DNA of 5,462 bases, taken from NCBI GenBank assembly GCA_027012915.1, contig JALUYN010000678.1:1-5462 (forward strand). The letters run 5' to 3'. This stretch comes from Cellvibrionaceae bacterium. Lineage in GTDB: Bacteria > Pseudomonadota > Gammaproteobacteria > Pseudomonadales > Cellvibrionaceae. The position numbers and the translations under genes were made by a program. The notes beneath the pieces are model-generated. The model worked only from the letters and a program-made list of their open reading frames with translations. It ran no database searches and had not been told where the DNA came from. Below are positions 1 through 5,462 of the stretch, in pieces. Position 1 is the stretch's first letter. Every line of letters begins with the position of its first letter.

Positions 1-810
1 AAAAGCCATCACGGCTTTCTGATAGGACGACGGTAGCAGGCGCTGCACCATGTCGAGGAATTTTGCGTCTTTGCCCACAAGCACCCGGCCGGTGTTCTTG
101 CGTATGCCATCAAAGATTATCTGGGCGGCTTTTTCGGGTGTGGTTTTGGCCAGCTCTTCATTGAACTTTCGCTTCTGCTCTTCAAAGCTGGCATCTGTCG
201 CCACCTGAACCCCGTGGCGCCCGCTGTTGGCAATATTGGTTTTGACGCCGCCTGGATGAACACAGCTGACACCTACAGAACTGTTTTCCAGCTTGAGCTC
301 CATACGCAAGCTTTCGGTAAAACCCCGCACCGCAAACTTGGCGGAATTGTAGGCGCACTGATTGGGCACCCCAATCAAGCCAAACAAACTCGAGACGTTG
401 ACAACATGTCCCCAGTCCGCCTTTTTAAGATAGGGCAAAAACGCCTTGCAGCCATGTACGACCGACCAGAAATCGATGTCCATCAGCCATTTGAAATCTT
501 CGATAGTAGTGCCTTCAACACTGGCACTTAGCGCCACACCGGCATTATTGATAATGACATTTACGGAACCAAAGTGTTCTACGACGCTGTCAGCCCAGAC
601 GTATATGGCATCGCTATCGGCAACATCCAAGCGTTGCACGAATACCTCTGCACCATATTCTCGGCACATATTCGCGGTCTCAACCAGAGCCGTTTCATCA
701 ATATCAGACAGCGCCAGCCTGGCACCTTCCCTTGCACCCTGCTCCGCCAACGCGCGTCCAATGCCGGATCCCGAACCGGTAATAGCAACTACTTTGCCTG
801 CCAACTTCAC
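1..810 (-). CDS. Short-chain dehydrogenase/reductase (SDR), 3' end outside window
   Basis: This is a classical SDR, an NAD(P)-dependent cytosolic oxidoreductase; its substrate cannot be told from the sequence. The 270 visible residues show the Rossmann glycine motif TGSGSGIG at 11-18, Asp36 at the end of beta-2 (usually a sign of NAD preference), NNAG at 88-91, Ser141 with Tyr154-x3-Lys158 as catalytic residues, and the HPGG motif after beta-6. The segment MDIDFWSVVHG has Asp113 where the catalytic Asn of classical SDRs often sits; this may be a subfamily trait. There is no stop codon before the edge, and relatives of this type are about 270-290 residues, so few residues are probably missing. 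The start is GTG: AGGA lies 7 nt upstream (818-821), the Rossmann fold begins at once, and no in-frame ATG occurs between it and the upstream TGA at 877-879. It lies 257 nt after rlmB, separated by a hairpin, so it is probably transcribed independently. Confidence 0.93.
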   Translation of the reverse strand, partial: MKLAGKVVAITGSGSGIGRALAEQGAREGARLALSDIDETALVETANMCREYGAEVFVQRLDVADSDAIYVWADSVVEHFGSVNVIINNAGVALSASVEGTTIEDFKWLMDIDFWSVVHGCKAFLPYLKKADWGHVVNVSSLFGLIGVPNQCAYNSAKFAVRGFTESLRMELKLENSSVGVSCVHPGGVKTNIANSGRHGVQVATDASFEEQKRKFNEELAKTTPEKAAQIIFDGIRKNTGRVLVGKDAKFLDMVQRLLPSSYQKAVMAF

Positions 811-831
811 ACTTAATTCCTCATTATTTTT

Positions 832-849
832 ATAGTATCGGATTACTAT
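832..849. promoter_or_regulatory. Inverted repeat ATAGTA-N6-TACTAT upstream of the SDR gene
   Basis: This is a perfect 6-bp inverted repeat with a 6-bp spacer, ending 21 nt before the GTG start of the dehydrogenase. On the minus strand it overlaps AT-rich text (TACTATAAAAATAAT) that could hold a -10 element, so a repressor bound here could block transcription. No matching -35 at good spacing was convincing; TTGCC lies somewhat upstream. A 6-bp palindrome in AT-rich DNA can occur by chance, so this is only a candidate operator. Confidence 0.25.
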
Positions 850-945
850 CGCCCATCTGACGAACCGGCAACAGGTTCAATGATTCCATTTCGATGGTGA
901 TTTCAGCTCACCCCCAACCAAACACACACAATGAATGCAATAAAT

Positions 946-1013
946 GGGGTCAGAGCACTTTTATCGGGAAAAAAAGCAACAGGGGTCGGAGTAGCGCAGC
1001 TACTCCGACCCCT
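946..1013. repeat. REP-like element: half copy plus complete hairpin
   Basis: Two related units begin with GGGGTC. The first, at 946-958 (GGGGTCAGAGCAC), has no inverted partner nearby. The second is a perfect inverted repeat with arms at 981-995 and 999-1013 (AGGGGTCGGAGTAGC and its complement) around a GCA loop. The units share GGGGTCnGAG in the same orientation, 36 bp apart. Repeats of the form GGGGTCnGAGTA are, as I recall, widespread in marine gammaproteobacteria and occur at the ends of REP-associated tyrosine transposase (IS200/IS605-like) genes. No transposase is encoded here, so this would be a non-autonomous or decayed copy. The structure is directly visible; the family assignment is from memory. 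Confidence 0.65.
969..1013 (-). terminator. Possible Rho-independent terminator of rnr-rlmB
   Basis: Read on the minus strand, the perfect 15-bp GC-rich stem (1013-999 with 995-981) is followed by GTTGC and then seven T residues (975-969). It begins 54 nt after the rlmB stop codon. The 5-nt gap between stem and T-tract is longer than ideal, and the hairpin belongs to a REP-like repeat, so termination would be a co-opted role. In the plus direction no T-tract follows. Confidence 0.45.
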
Positions 1014-1067
1014 ACGATTACTCTCTACCATGAGAAGAATGGCGAGCGAATACAGTGAACGGCTGAA

Positions 1068-1808
1068 TCAGGTGCGCTGGCGTACTGCCTCGTAGAGACA
1101 CACACCGGTAGCAACCGAGACGTTAAGGCTGCTCACCTCTCCCGCCATTGGAATGTTAATCAGGCTGTCGCAGCACTCGCGGGTAAGTCGGCGCATGCCC
1201 TTGCCTTCGGCGCCCATCACCAGCGCCATTGGGCCCTTAAGATCTGCCTGATAAACATTGGCGTCGGCCTCACCAGCAGTACCGATTACCCACACCCCCA
1301 ACTCCTGCAGTTTTTTCAATGTTCGCGCCAAATTGGTGACTGGCACGTAGGGAAGCACTTCGGCCGCACCGCAGGCCACTTTGCGGGCCACGGCGGTCAA
1401 ACTGGCAGAGTTGTCCTTTGGAGCAACAACGGCGTGAACCCCTGCGGCATCAGCGGTGCGCAAGCAGGCGCCCAAATTGTGCGGATCGGTAACGCCATCG
1501 AGCACCAGTAGAAACGGGGCTTCCTTCAAGTTTTCGACCAGTTTCAACAAGAACTTTTCGTCATGGGTCTCGCCAGGAAAGCAAAAGGCCACCACCCCTT
1601 GGTGATTCTCTTCTTTCACCAGCTTATCGAGCTCTTTGCGAGCGCCTTCACGTATTCGAATATCGTTTGCCTTGGCCGCATTGAGGACCTTGGTCAAACG
1701 TTGATCCTGACGCCCCTGTAACACGAGAATTTCGTTCACTCGCTGCGGAGCACTTTTTAAAATGGCCTGCACCGAGTGCAAACCAAACACGGTTTCCAAT
1801 TTTGCCAC
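1068..1808 (-). CDS. rlmB: 23S rRNA (guanosine(2251)-2'-O)-methyltransferase RlmB
   Basis: RlmB is a SpoU-class (SPOUT) enzyme that uses S-adenosylmethionine to 2'-O-methylate G2251 in the peptidyl-transferase P loop of 23S rRNA. The 246-residue protein has an L30e-like substrate-binding domain (about 1-76, opening with VFGLHSVQAIL) and a knotted catalytic domain from about 97. SpoU motif 1 is DGVTDPHNLGACLRTADAAG (104-123, with Asn111 and Arg117), motif 2 is VMGAEGKGMRRLTRE (197-211), and motif 3 is SSLNVSVATG (226-235, with Asn229). The length matches E. coli RlmB (243) and the catalytic half is near-identical from memory. The start is GTG: an in-frame TAA lies directly before it (1809-1811), and AGGA is 7 nt upstream (1816-1819). 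The gene follows rnr after 28 nt with no terminator between them, so the two should share a transcript, as in E. coli. Confidence 0.97.
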   Translation of the reverse strand: MAKLETVFGLHSVQAILKSAPQRVNEILVLQGRQDQRLTKVLNAAKANDIRIREGARKELDKLVKEENHQGVVAFCFPGETHDEKFLLKLVENLKEAPFLLVLDGVTDPHNLGACLRTADAAGVHAVVAPKDNSASLTAVARKVACGAAEVLPYVPVTNLARTLKKLQELGVWVIGTAGEADANVYQADLKGPMALVMGAEGKGMRRLTRECCDSLINIPMAGEVSSLNVSVATGVCLYEAVRQRT

Positions 1809-1836
1809 TTACAATTCCTGCATTAATATCTAACGG

Positions 1837-4305
1837 TTAGCGTCGAGATCTGCGGCGCAAGCCACTGCTCTTAGAGGTCTTGGCCGTCTTAGCTTTGCGT
1901 ACGGTATTACCCTTACTGGGACGACGCTTTTTGTTAGCCGACGCTGTTTTCTTGCCCGGCGTCTTTGCTGTAGTTTTCCCACGCTTTTTCTTCGGTGGAT
2001 TCCAATCCGGATCTTCCGCCATCATTTTTTGCGCCGGACTGCCCTTGCGCCGGGCTTTGTTCGATCCCTTCTGTTCAATGAATTCGAAATCCACCTTGCG
2101 GTCATCGAGATTCACCCGAGCCACGCGCACAGTCAGCTCATCACCCAGACGAAACATGCGCCGGGTGCGCTCACCAATCAAACGGTGATGGGCTTCATCG
2201 TGGCGGTAGTAATCGTGAGGCAGATTGGTGATATGAATCAGGCCTTCCACGTAGAGGTCCTTCAACTCTACAAACAAACCAAAACTGGTCACGGCGGAAA
2301 TCATGCCTTCAAACACATCGCCTACATGATCCTGCAGATACTCACATTTCAGCCAGCTCACCACATCACGAGTCGCCTCGTCTGCGCGACGTTCAGTCAT
2401 CGAGCTCTGCTCGCCCAGCGTCAATACGTCCTGCATTTCATAGGGATAGATCTTGGCCTTGGCAATCACGCCAGCACCTTTCACTCGCTGTACAAGGTGA
2501 CTCTCTTTGCGCGAGCGAATCACATGGCGAATGGCGCGATGTACTAATAAATCAGGATAGCGACGGATCGGAGAAGTAAAGTGAGCATAGGCGGTATACC
2601 CCAAACCAAAGTGTCCCTTATTGTCCGGTTGATACACCGCCTGGCTGAGACTACGCAGCATCACTGTTTGAATCAGATTTTTGTCGGGGCGCTGGCCCAG
2701 ACTCTGCAGCAAGTTTTGATAATCCGATGGCTTGGGCGAATTACCCCCTTGAATGCCGAGCCCCAGTTCACCCAGAAATTCCCGCAGGTTTTCCAAGCGT
2801 TCACTGCGTGGCCCTTCATGCACACGATACAAAGCCGGCAGCTCGTGGCGCTCCAAAAAACGTGCGGCACAAACATTAGCGCACAGCATGCACTCTTCAA
2901 TTAACTTGTGAGCGTCATTGCGAATGGTAGGCACGATCTGGGAAATCTTGCGCTGCTCATCGAAGAGAATCCGGGTTTCCACAGTCTCAAAATCAATCGC
3001 ACCGCGCACAGTGCGAGCCTGACGCAAGGTTTTGTACAAATTGTGCAGCTCATCAATATGAGGCAATAGAGCGTGATGACCTTGGCGCACACCACTCTTC
3101 TTATCGTTTTTCTCTTCGAGGATTTGACCCACTGTGGTGTAGGTCAGTCGTGCATGGGAGTGAATAACTCCCTCATAGAACTGGTAACCACTGACTCGGC
3201 CAGCGTCCGATATAGTCATTTCGCAAACCATACACAGACGATCCACATGGGGGTTCAGTGAACACAAACCGTTAGAGAGGGCCTCGGGCAACATGGGCAC
3301 GACGAAATCGGGGAAGTACACCGAATTCCCTCGTACTTGCGCTTCGCGATCCAATGCACTGTTGATTCCCACATAGTGGGAAACATCCGCAATGGCCACA
3401 TACAGGCGCCAACCGCCAGATTTCTTGGTTTCGCAGTAGACCGCGTCATCAAAGTCCCGCGCGTCTTCACCATCGATGGTCACAAACGGCAAATGCCGCA
3501 AATCCACTCGACGAGTCTTATCCCGATCTTCTACTTCCGCAGGCAGCTGTTCGGCCTCAGCCTGCACATCGCTGGGCCACAAATGGGGAATACCGTGAGC
3601 GCGAATAGCCACATCGATTTCCATGCCCGGCGCCATATGATCGCCCAGCACATCAATGACCTGACCGGTCGGCAAATTGTTACGACCGGGCTGCTGAGTG
3701 ACTTGTGCCACTACAAATTGTCCCTTTTGGGCGTTGCCGATATTCTCTTTGTCGACAATCAGGTCGTGAGTCAGGCGCGGATTGTCCGGGCGCACAAAGT
3801 GAATGCCGTTTTCGAAGAACAAGCGACCGACAATCTGATGAGTATTGTGGGCCAGCACCTCGACGATATGAGCCTCGCGACGGCCGCGCACATCCTTACC
3901 CATCTTGCGCACCAATACTTCATCACCATCAAACACCTTGCGCATTTGACGAAACGACAGATAGAAGTCATCACCACCTTCGAACGGGATCACGAAGCCA
4001 TAACCATCTTTGTGGCCCTGCACCCGACCGCGAATCAGGTCCATCTTGTTGATCAGTCCGAAACCGCTCTTGCGGTTACTGATCAACTGCCCGTCGCGGG
4101 ACATGGCGATCAAGCGACGCCGCAGCGCCTCAATGGAATCCTCATCGCGAAGATCCAGCACCTCACACAAAGCCTCGTGCGTCATTGGTCCCGGGGACTG
4201 CTCCAGAACTTCAAGAATGTACTCCCGACTGGGGATCGGGTTTTCGTACTTTTGCGCTTCCCGAGATTGGAAAGGGTCATTTTTCAACGATTTTCGTTTG
4301 GCCAA
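1837..4305 (-). CDS. rnr: Ribonuclease R (3'-5' exoribonuclease)
   Basis: RNase R is a processive, Mg-dependent 3'-5' exoribonuclease of the RNB/RNase II family that degrades structured RNA, takes part in rRNA quality control, and acts in tmRNA-linked mRNA decay. With the TTG start it has 822 residues (E. coli 813). Order of domains: winged helix (about 26-78), two cold-shock OB folds (about 92-132 and 158-206), RNB catalytic domain (about 266-596), S1 domain (about 661-744), and a Lys/Arg/Ser/Thr-rich tail of about 77 residues. The metal-binding motif DGEDARDFDD gives Asp278, 284, 286 and 287, equivalent to E. coli D272/278/280/281; Tyr330 lies in GNSVYF, and HFTSPIRRYPDL is at 575-586. TTG is preferred because AAGG lies 7 nt upstream and the following text, KNDPFQSREAQKYENPIPSRE, aligns with the E. 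coli N-terminus. The frame stays open to an ATG at 4392, but those 29 extra codons overlap the likely promoter. Confidence 0.96.
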   Translation of the reverse strand: MAKRKSLKNDPFQSREAQKYENPIPSREYILEVLEQSPGPMTHEALCEVLDLRDEDSIEALRRRLIAMSRDGQLISNRKSGFGLINKMDLIRGRVQGHKDGYGFVIPFEGGDDFYLSFRQMRKVFDGDEVLVRKMGKDVRGRREAHIVEVLAHNTHQIVGRLFFENGIHFVRPDNPRLTHDLIVDKENIGNAQKGQFVVAQVTQQPGRNNLPTGQVIDVLGDHMAPGMEIDVAIRAHGIPHLWPSDVQAEAEQLPAEVEDRDKTRRVDLRHLPFVTIDGEDARDFDDAVYCETKKSGGWRLYVAIADVSHYVGINSALDREAQVRGNSVYFPDFVVPMLPEALSNGLCSLNPHVDRLCMVCEMTISDAGRVSGYQFYEGVIHSHARLTYTTVGQILEEKNDKKSGVRQGHHALLPHIDELHNLYKTLRQARTVRGAIDFETVETRILFDEQRKISQIVPTIRNDAHKLIEECMLCANVCAARFLERHELPALYRVHEGPRSERLENLREFLGELGLGIQGGNSPKPSDYQNLLQSLGQRPDKNLIQTVMLRSLSQAVYQPDNKGHFGLGYTAYAHFTSPIRRYPDLLVHRAIRHVIRSRKESHLVQRVKGAGVIAKAKIYPYEMQDVLTLGEQSSMTERRADEATRDVVSWLKCEYLQDHVGDVFEGMISAVTSFGLFVELKDLYVEGLIHITNLPHDYYRHDEAHHRLIGERTRRMFRLGDELTVRVARVNLDDRKVDFEFIEQKGSNKARRKGSPAQKMMAEDPDWNPPKKKRGKTTAKTPGKKTASANKKRRPSKGNTVRKAKTAKTSKSSGLRRRSRR

Positions 4306-4312
4306 GTGAGTA

Positions 4313-4318
4313 CCTTTT
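4313..4318 (-). promoter_or_regulatory. Ribosome binding site deciding the rnr TTG start
   Basis: AAAAGG on the minus strand lies 7 nt before the TTG at 4305-4303. No comparable purine-rich site precedes the in-frame ATG at 4392 at proper distance within the visible text (GGCGAATAAAACGGTGTCTT). This supports the shorter 822-residue RNase R. Confidence 0.55.
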
Positions 4319-4330
4319 AGGTGAGCAGCG

Positions 4331-4371
4331 ACTATACCGTGCACTATAGCGGAAAAGCGGCCTGGCTTCAG
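4331..4371 (-). promoter_or_regulatory. Candidate rnr promoter with two TATAGT hexamers
   Basis: Two TATAGT hexamers (4336-4331 and 4348-4343 on the minus strand, 12 bp apart) each match 5 of 6 bases of the sigma-70 -10 consensus. For the upstream one, CTGAAG (4371-4366) lies 17 bp away as a weak -35 (3 of 6). Transcripts would start about 20-30 nt before the TTG of rnr, leaving a short leader that includes its AAGG. The -35 match is poor, so an activator or an alternative sigma factor is possible. Confidence 0.35.
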
Positions 4372-4374
4372 GCC
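4359..4374. repeat. Small GC-rich inverted repeat upstream of rnr
   Basis: GGCCTG and CAGGCC form a perfect 6-bp stem around a 4-nt loop. Read toward rnr, the stem is followed by GCTTTT, which resembles a weak terminator or attenuator for transcripts entering from upstream. The stem also overlaps the weak -35 of the proposed rnr promoter. The T-tract is short, so a regulatory role is only a possibility. Confidence 0.3.
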
Positions 4375-4390
4375 CGGAATGGGGAAAGAC

Positions 4391-4437
4391 ACCGTTTTAT
4401 TCGCCTCAACGCCACTGTTTTATTGGCCTTAACGGCA
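4391..4437. repeat. Imperfect 23-bp tandem repeat in the divergent intergenic region
   Basis: Two direct copies start at 4391 and 4414 (period 23 bp). In the core, 4394-4414 and 4417-4437 match at 18 of 21 positions; both carry GTTTTATT, GCCT, AACG and a final CA. The differences are C/G at core position 9, C/T at 14 and C/G at 19. The repeat lies about 85 bp upstream of the rnr TTG and about 120 bp upstream of the DCC gene. Two protein-binding half sites on one DNA face or a small local duplication would both explain it. Confidence 0.6.
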
Positions 4438-4503
4438 GTACCCGTACCCATTGTCAGACCCCCACCTGATTTGCGCATCTGATCTGATCACCGTGCAGTT
4501 TCG

Positions 4504-4510
4504 TATATAT
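4504..4510 (+). promoter_or_regulatory. Weak -10-like TATATAT upstream of the DCC-folX genes
   Basis: TATATAT lies 46 nt before the ATG at 4557 and is the best -10-like text on the plus strand in this gap. Nothing resembling TTGACA sits 16-18 bp upstream; TTGCGC at 4471 and TTGTCA at 4451 are too far away. A promoter for the plus-strand operon must be nearby if it is transcribed separately from what lies upstream, but its location is uncertain. Confidence 0.2.
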
Positions 4511-4556
4511 CTGGACACCTATCGCGACCTCCACACTCACCAAGACTTCGAGATTT

Positions 4557-4964
4557 ATGAAAACAGACGACCGTACTCACAGCTCAATGCAGTCAACGCT
4601 CTACTACAACGGCGCCTGCCCACTGTGTCGAGCGGAAATGGATAAGCTGAAGCAATGCAGTGATGGTCAACTGAATTTGATCGATGTGCACGATCTACAG
4701 GACTTCTCAGGAATACCCGATAAATCCCTGCTACTGGAGCGCCTGCACTTGAAAACCACCGATGGCCATTGGCTTACAGGACTTGACGCCAATGTAGCCG
4801 TCTGGCAACACACGCCCCAGGGTAGATACTGGCGCCTGCTGCTAAGCCCTCTTATTAAACCCGTGGCATTGGTCGGCTACCGTCTGTGGTTGGCCTACTA
4901 CCAGCGACAGCAAGCCAGAAACAACCTACGTTCTTCTCACACACCACATTCCAAGTCGGAGTAG
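4557..4964 (+). CDS. DCC-family (DUF393) thiol-disulfide oxidoreductase-like protein
   Basis: This 135-residue protein belongs to the DCC/DUF393 family, named after a conserved DxxCxxC pattern near the N-terminus and annotated as putative thiol-disulfide oxidoreductases; the biochemical role is not firmly known. The motif here is [12 protein letters not shown] (16-27), with Cys21 and Cys24 forming a CxxC and Asn18 at the usual Asp position. A thioredoxin-like opening (beta strand LYYNG, then CxxC at a helix start) is consistent with redox activity. Further family-like text is [11 protein letters not shown], followed by [20 protein letters not shown]; the last 20 or so residues are polar and probably disordered. 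There is no signal peptide, so it is likely cytosolic. The ATG at 4557 has only a weak GAG upstream; ATG at 4587 (Met11) is an alternative that still keeps the motif. Its stop is 2 nt before folX, so the two form one operon. Confidence 0.85.
   Translation: MKTDDRTHSSMQSTLYYNGACPLCRAEMDKLKQCSDGQLNLIDVHDLQDFSGIPDKSLLLERLHLKTTDGHWLTGLDANVAVWQHTPQGRYWRLLLSPLIKPVALVGYRLWLAYYQRQQARNNLRSSHTPHSKSE
4958..4961 (+). promoter_or_regulatory. folX ribosome binding site inside the DCC gene
   Basis: GGAG, 5 nt before the folX ATG, overlaps the last sense codons of the DCC gene. It fixes ATG 4967 as the folX start over upstream in-frame codons, which would run back to 4886 inside the DCC gene. The layout suggests translational coupling. 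Confidence 0.75.
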
Positions 4965-4966
4965 AT

Positions 4967-5332
4967 ATGCCTTCAACGGACGCCACCATTCGCATCACCA
5001 ATCTGAGACTGAGAACCTACATCGGCTTCAACCCTGAAGAGCGGGAGAAACAACAGGATGTAGTGATTAACATCCAGATACGCTACCCCGCCGACAAGGC
5101 CTCATCCAGCGATCAAGTCAGTGACGCTCTTAACTACAAGTTCATCACCAAGAAAGTCATTCAACACGTTGAAGAGGGTCGCTTCCTGCTGCTCGAAAAG
5201 CTGGTTGCGGATGTTCTCGAAATCAGCAGTGAGCACGAATGGGTAAACTATGCCGCCGTTACCATCGACAAACCCCACGCGCTGCGCTTTGCAGATTCAG
5301 TGTCCCTTACCCTCGAAAAACACTGCAGTTGA
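4967..5332 (+). CDS. folX: Dihydroneopterin triphosphate 2'-epimerase FolX
   Basis: FolX converts 7,8-dihydroneopterin triphosphate to dihydromonapterin triphosphate, the branch toward tetrahydromonapterin, which in some proteobacteria is the cofactor of phenylalanine hydroxylase. The 121-residue protein matches E. coli FolX (120) nearly end to end from memory: [18 protein letters not shown] (8-25), [16 protein letters not shown] (30-45), [20 protein letters not shown] (54-73), LLEKL (75-79) and [18 protein letters not shown] (100-117). In the related dihydroneopterin aldolase fold, Glu77 would anchor the pterin ring and Lys102 would be the catalytic lysine; this mapping is by analogy. FolX is separated from FolB by the RLRTxIG opening and the YPADKA segment. 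It is 2 nt downstream of the DCC gene. Its usual partners, folM (dihydromonapterin reductase) and folE, are not visible in the window. Confidence 0.95.
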   Translation: MPSTDATIRITNLRLRTYIGFNPEEREKQQDVVINIQIRYPADKASSSDQVSDALNYKFITKKVIQHVEEGRFLLLEKLVADVLEISSEHEWVNYAAVTIDKPHALRFADSVSLTLEKHCS

Positions 5333-5391
5333 TCCATTCCGACAAAGACTGCGTAGTGGTATCTAGATCAAGGATAAGAAGAGAATACGAT

Positions 5392-5462
5392 ATGACTCCC
5401 GCGCACCCCGTACCAAGCCAACAGCTCGCCGGAACCTCTCTGGATAGCATTACTCCCACTGA
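5392..5462 (+). CDS. N-terminal fragment of an unrecognised protein
   Basis: An ATG at 5392, with a purine-rich AAGAGA 7-8 nt upstream, opens a frame that stays open for 23 codons to the window edge. It reads MTPAHPVPSQQLAG and then TSLDSITPT. The product is not recognised; the start is polar and Pro/Ser/Thr-rich with no signal peptide or motif. It follows folX by 59 nt without a visible terminator, so it may belong to the same operon and could be a pterin-related gene, but nothing in the residues shows this. Confidence 0.5.
   Translation, partial: MTPAHPVPSQQLAGTSLDSITPT

Larger units (their letters stand above)
811..1067. other. Intergenic region between rlmB and the SDR gene
   Basis: No coding sequence is supported in these 257 bp. 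Besides the REP-like element and the ATAGTA/TACTAT repeat, there are two minor 5-bp inverted repeats with 7-nt spacers (GAACC/GGTTC at 862-878 and GGTGA/TCACC at 896-912). The stretch 913-945 is A/C-rich and featureless. Confidence 0.6.

Noticed and set aside
214..835. Several plus-strand open frames opposite the dehydrogenase
   Set aside because: The minus-strand frame carries all SDR motifs in order; the plus-strand products show none and overlap one another.
862..912. Two 5-bp inverted repeats (GAACC/GGTTC and GGTGA/TCACC)
   Set aside because: The stems are too short, with 7-nt spacers and no T-tract or promoter context, so chance occurrence is likely.
1780..2040. Lys/Arg-rich low-complexity C-terminal part of rnr as a possible frameshift artefact or separate gene
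   Set aside because: A basic, disordered tail is normal for gammaproteobacterial RNase R, and the frame is continuous from the S1 domain to the TAA.
2029..2547. Open frame of 172 codons on the plus strand antisense to the 3' part of rnr
   Set aside because: It is opposite the S1 and catalytic coding region, has no family resemblance, and its start has no supporting context.
3337..4320. Open frame of 327 codons on the plus strand antisense to rnr
   Set aside because: It lies wholly opposite conserved RNase R coding sequence, has no recognisable domain, and is best explained as a frame shadow of rnr codon use.
4306..4392. N-terminal extension of RNase R from ATG 4392
   Set aside because: The 29 extra residues have no counterpart in E. 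coli RNase R, overlap promoter-like hexamers and a hairpin, and the TTG at 4305 has a well-placed AAGG.
4438..4556. Possible tRNA gene near rnr, as found in some pseudomonads
   Set aside because: No T-loop GTTCGA-type sequence or acceptor-stem pairing was seen in this stretch.
4451..4645. Small plus-strand frame overlapping the DCC gene start
   Set aside because: It would need a TTG start without a ribosome site and overlaps the DCC gene in another frame, with no recognisable product.

Overview
The window looks like chromosomal DNA of a free-living gammaproteobacterium. The rnr-rlmB gene pair, the close resemblance (from memory) of RNase R, RlmB and FolX to their Escherichia coli counterparts, the moderate GC content by eye, and a GGGGTC-type REP hairpin all point that way. 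A marine or Cellvibrionales-like lineage is possible, but this rests on general impression only. No phage, plasmid, CRISPR, tRNA or rRNA signature was seen, and no undescribed multi-gene system is evident. The most interesting items are small: an intergenic REP remnant, a 23-bp tandem repeat between divergent genes, and a tightly coupled DCC-protein/folX pair.

Left part, minus strand (1-4305): transcription runs right to left through rnr (RNase R, probable TTG start at 4305), rlmB (23S rRNA Gm2251 methyltransferase, GTG start at 1808, 28 nt after rnr), and then a short-chain dehydrogenase (GTG start at 810) that runs off the left edge. rnr and rlmB form the conserved RNA-processing operon. 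The 257-bp gap between rlmB and the dehydrogenase holds a half REP, a perfect 15-bp hairpin followed by seven T residues in the minus direction (a plausible rlmB terminator), and an ATAGTA/TACTAT inverted repeat in front of the dehydrogenase. The dehydrogenase is therefore probably a separate transcription unit.

Middle (4306-4556): a divergent intergenic region of about 250 bp. It contains two TATAGT hexamers that could drive rnr, a 6-bp GC-rich hairpin, and an imperfect tandem repeat of period 23 bp. Its right third may carry the promoter of the plus-strand genes, but no convincing -35/-10 pair was found there.

Right part, plus strand (4557-5462): a small DCC-family (DUF393) CxxC protein is followed after 2 nt by folX (dihydroneopterin triphosphate 2'-epimerase of the tetrahydromonapterin branch). 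After 59 nt, the first 23 codons of an unrecognised gene reach the right edge. The first two genes are almost certainly co-transcribed and probably translationally coupled.
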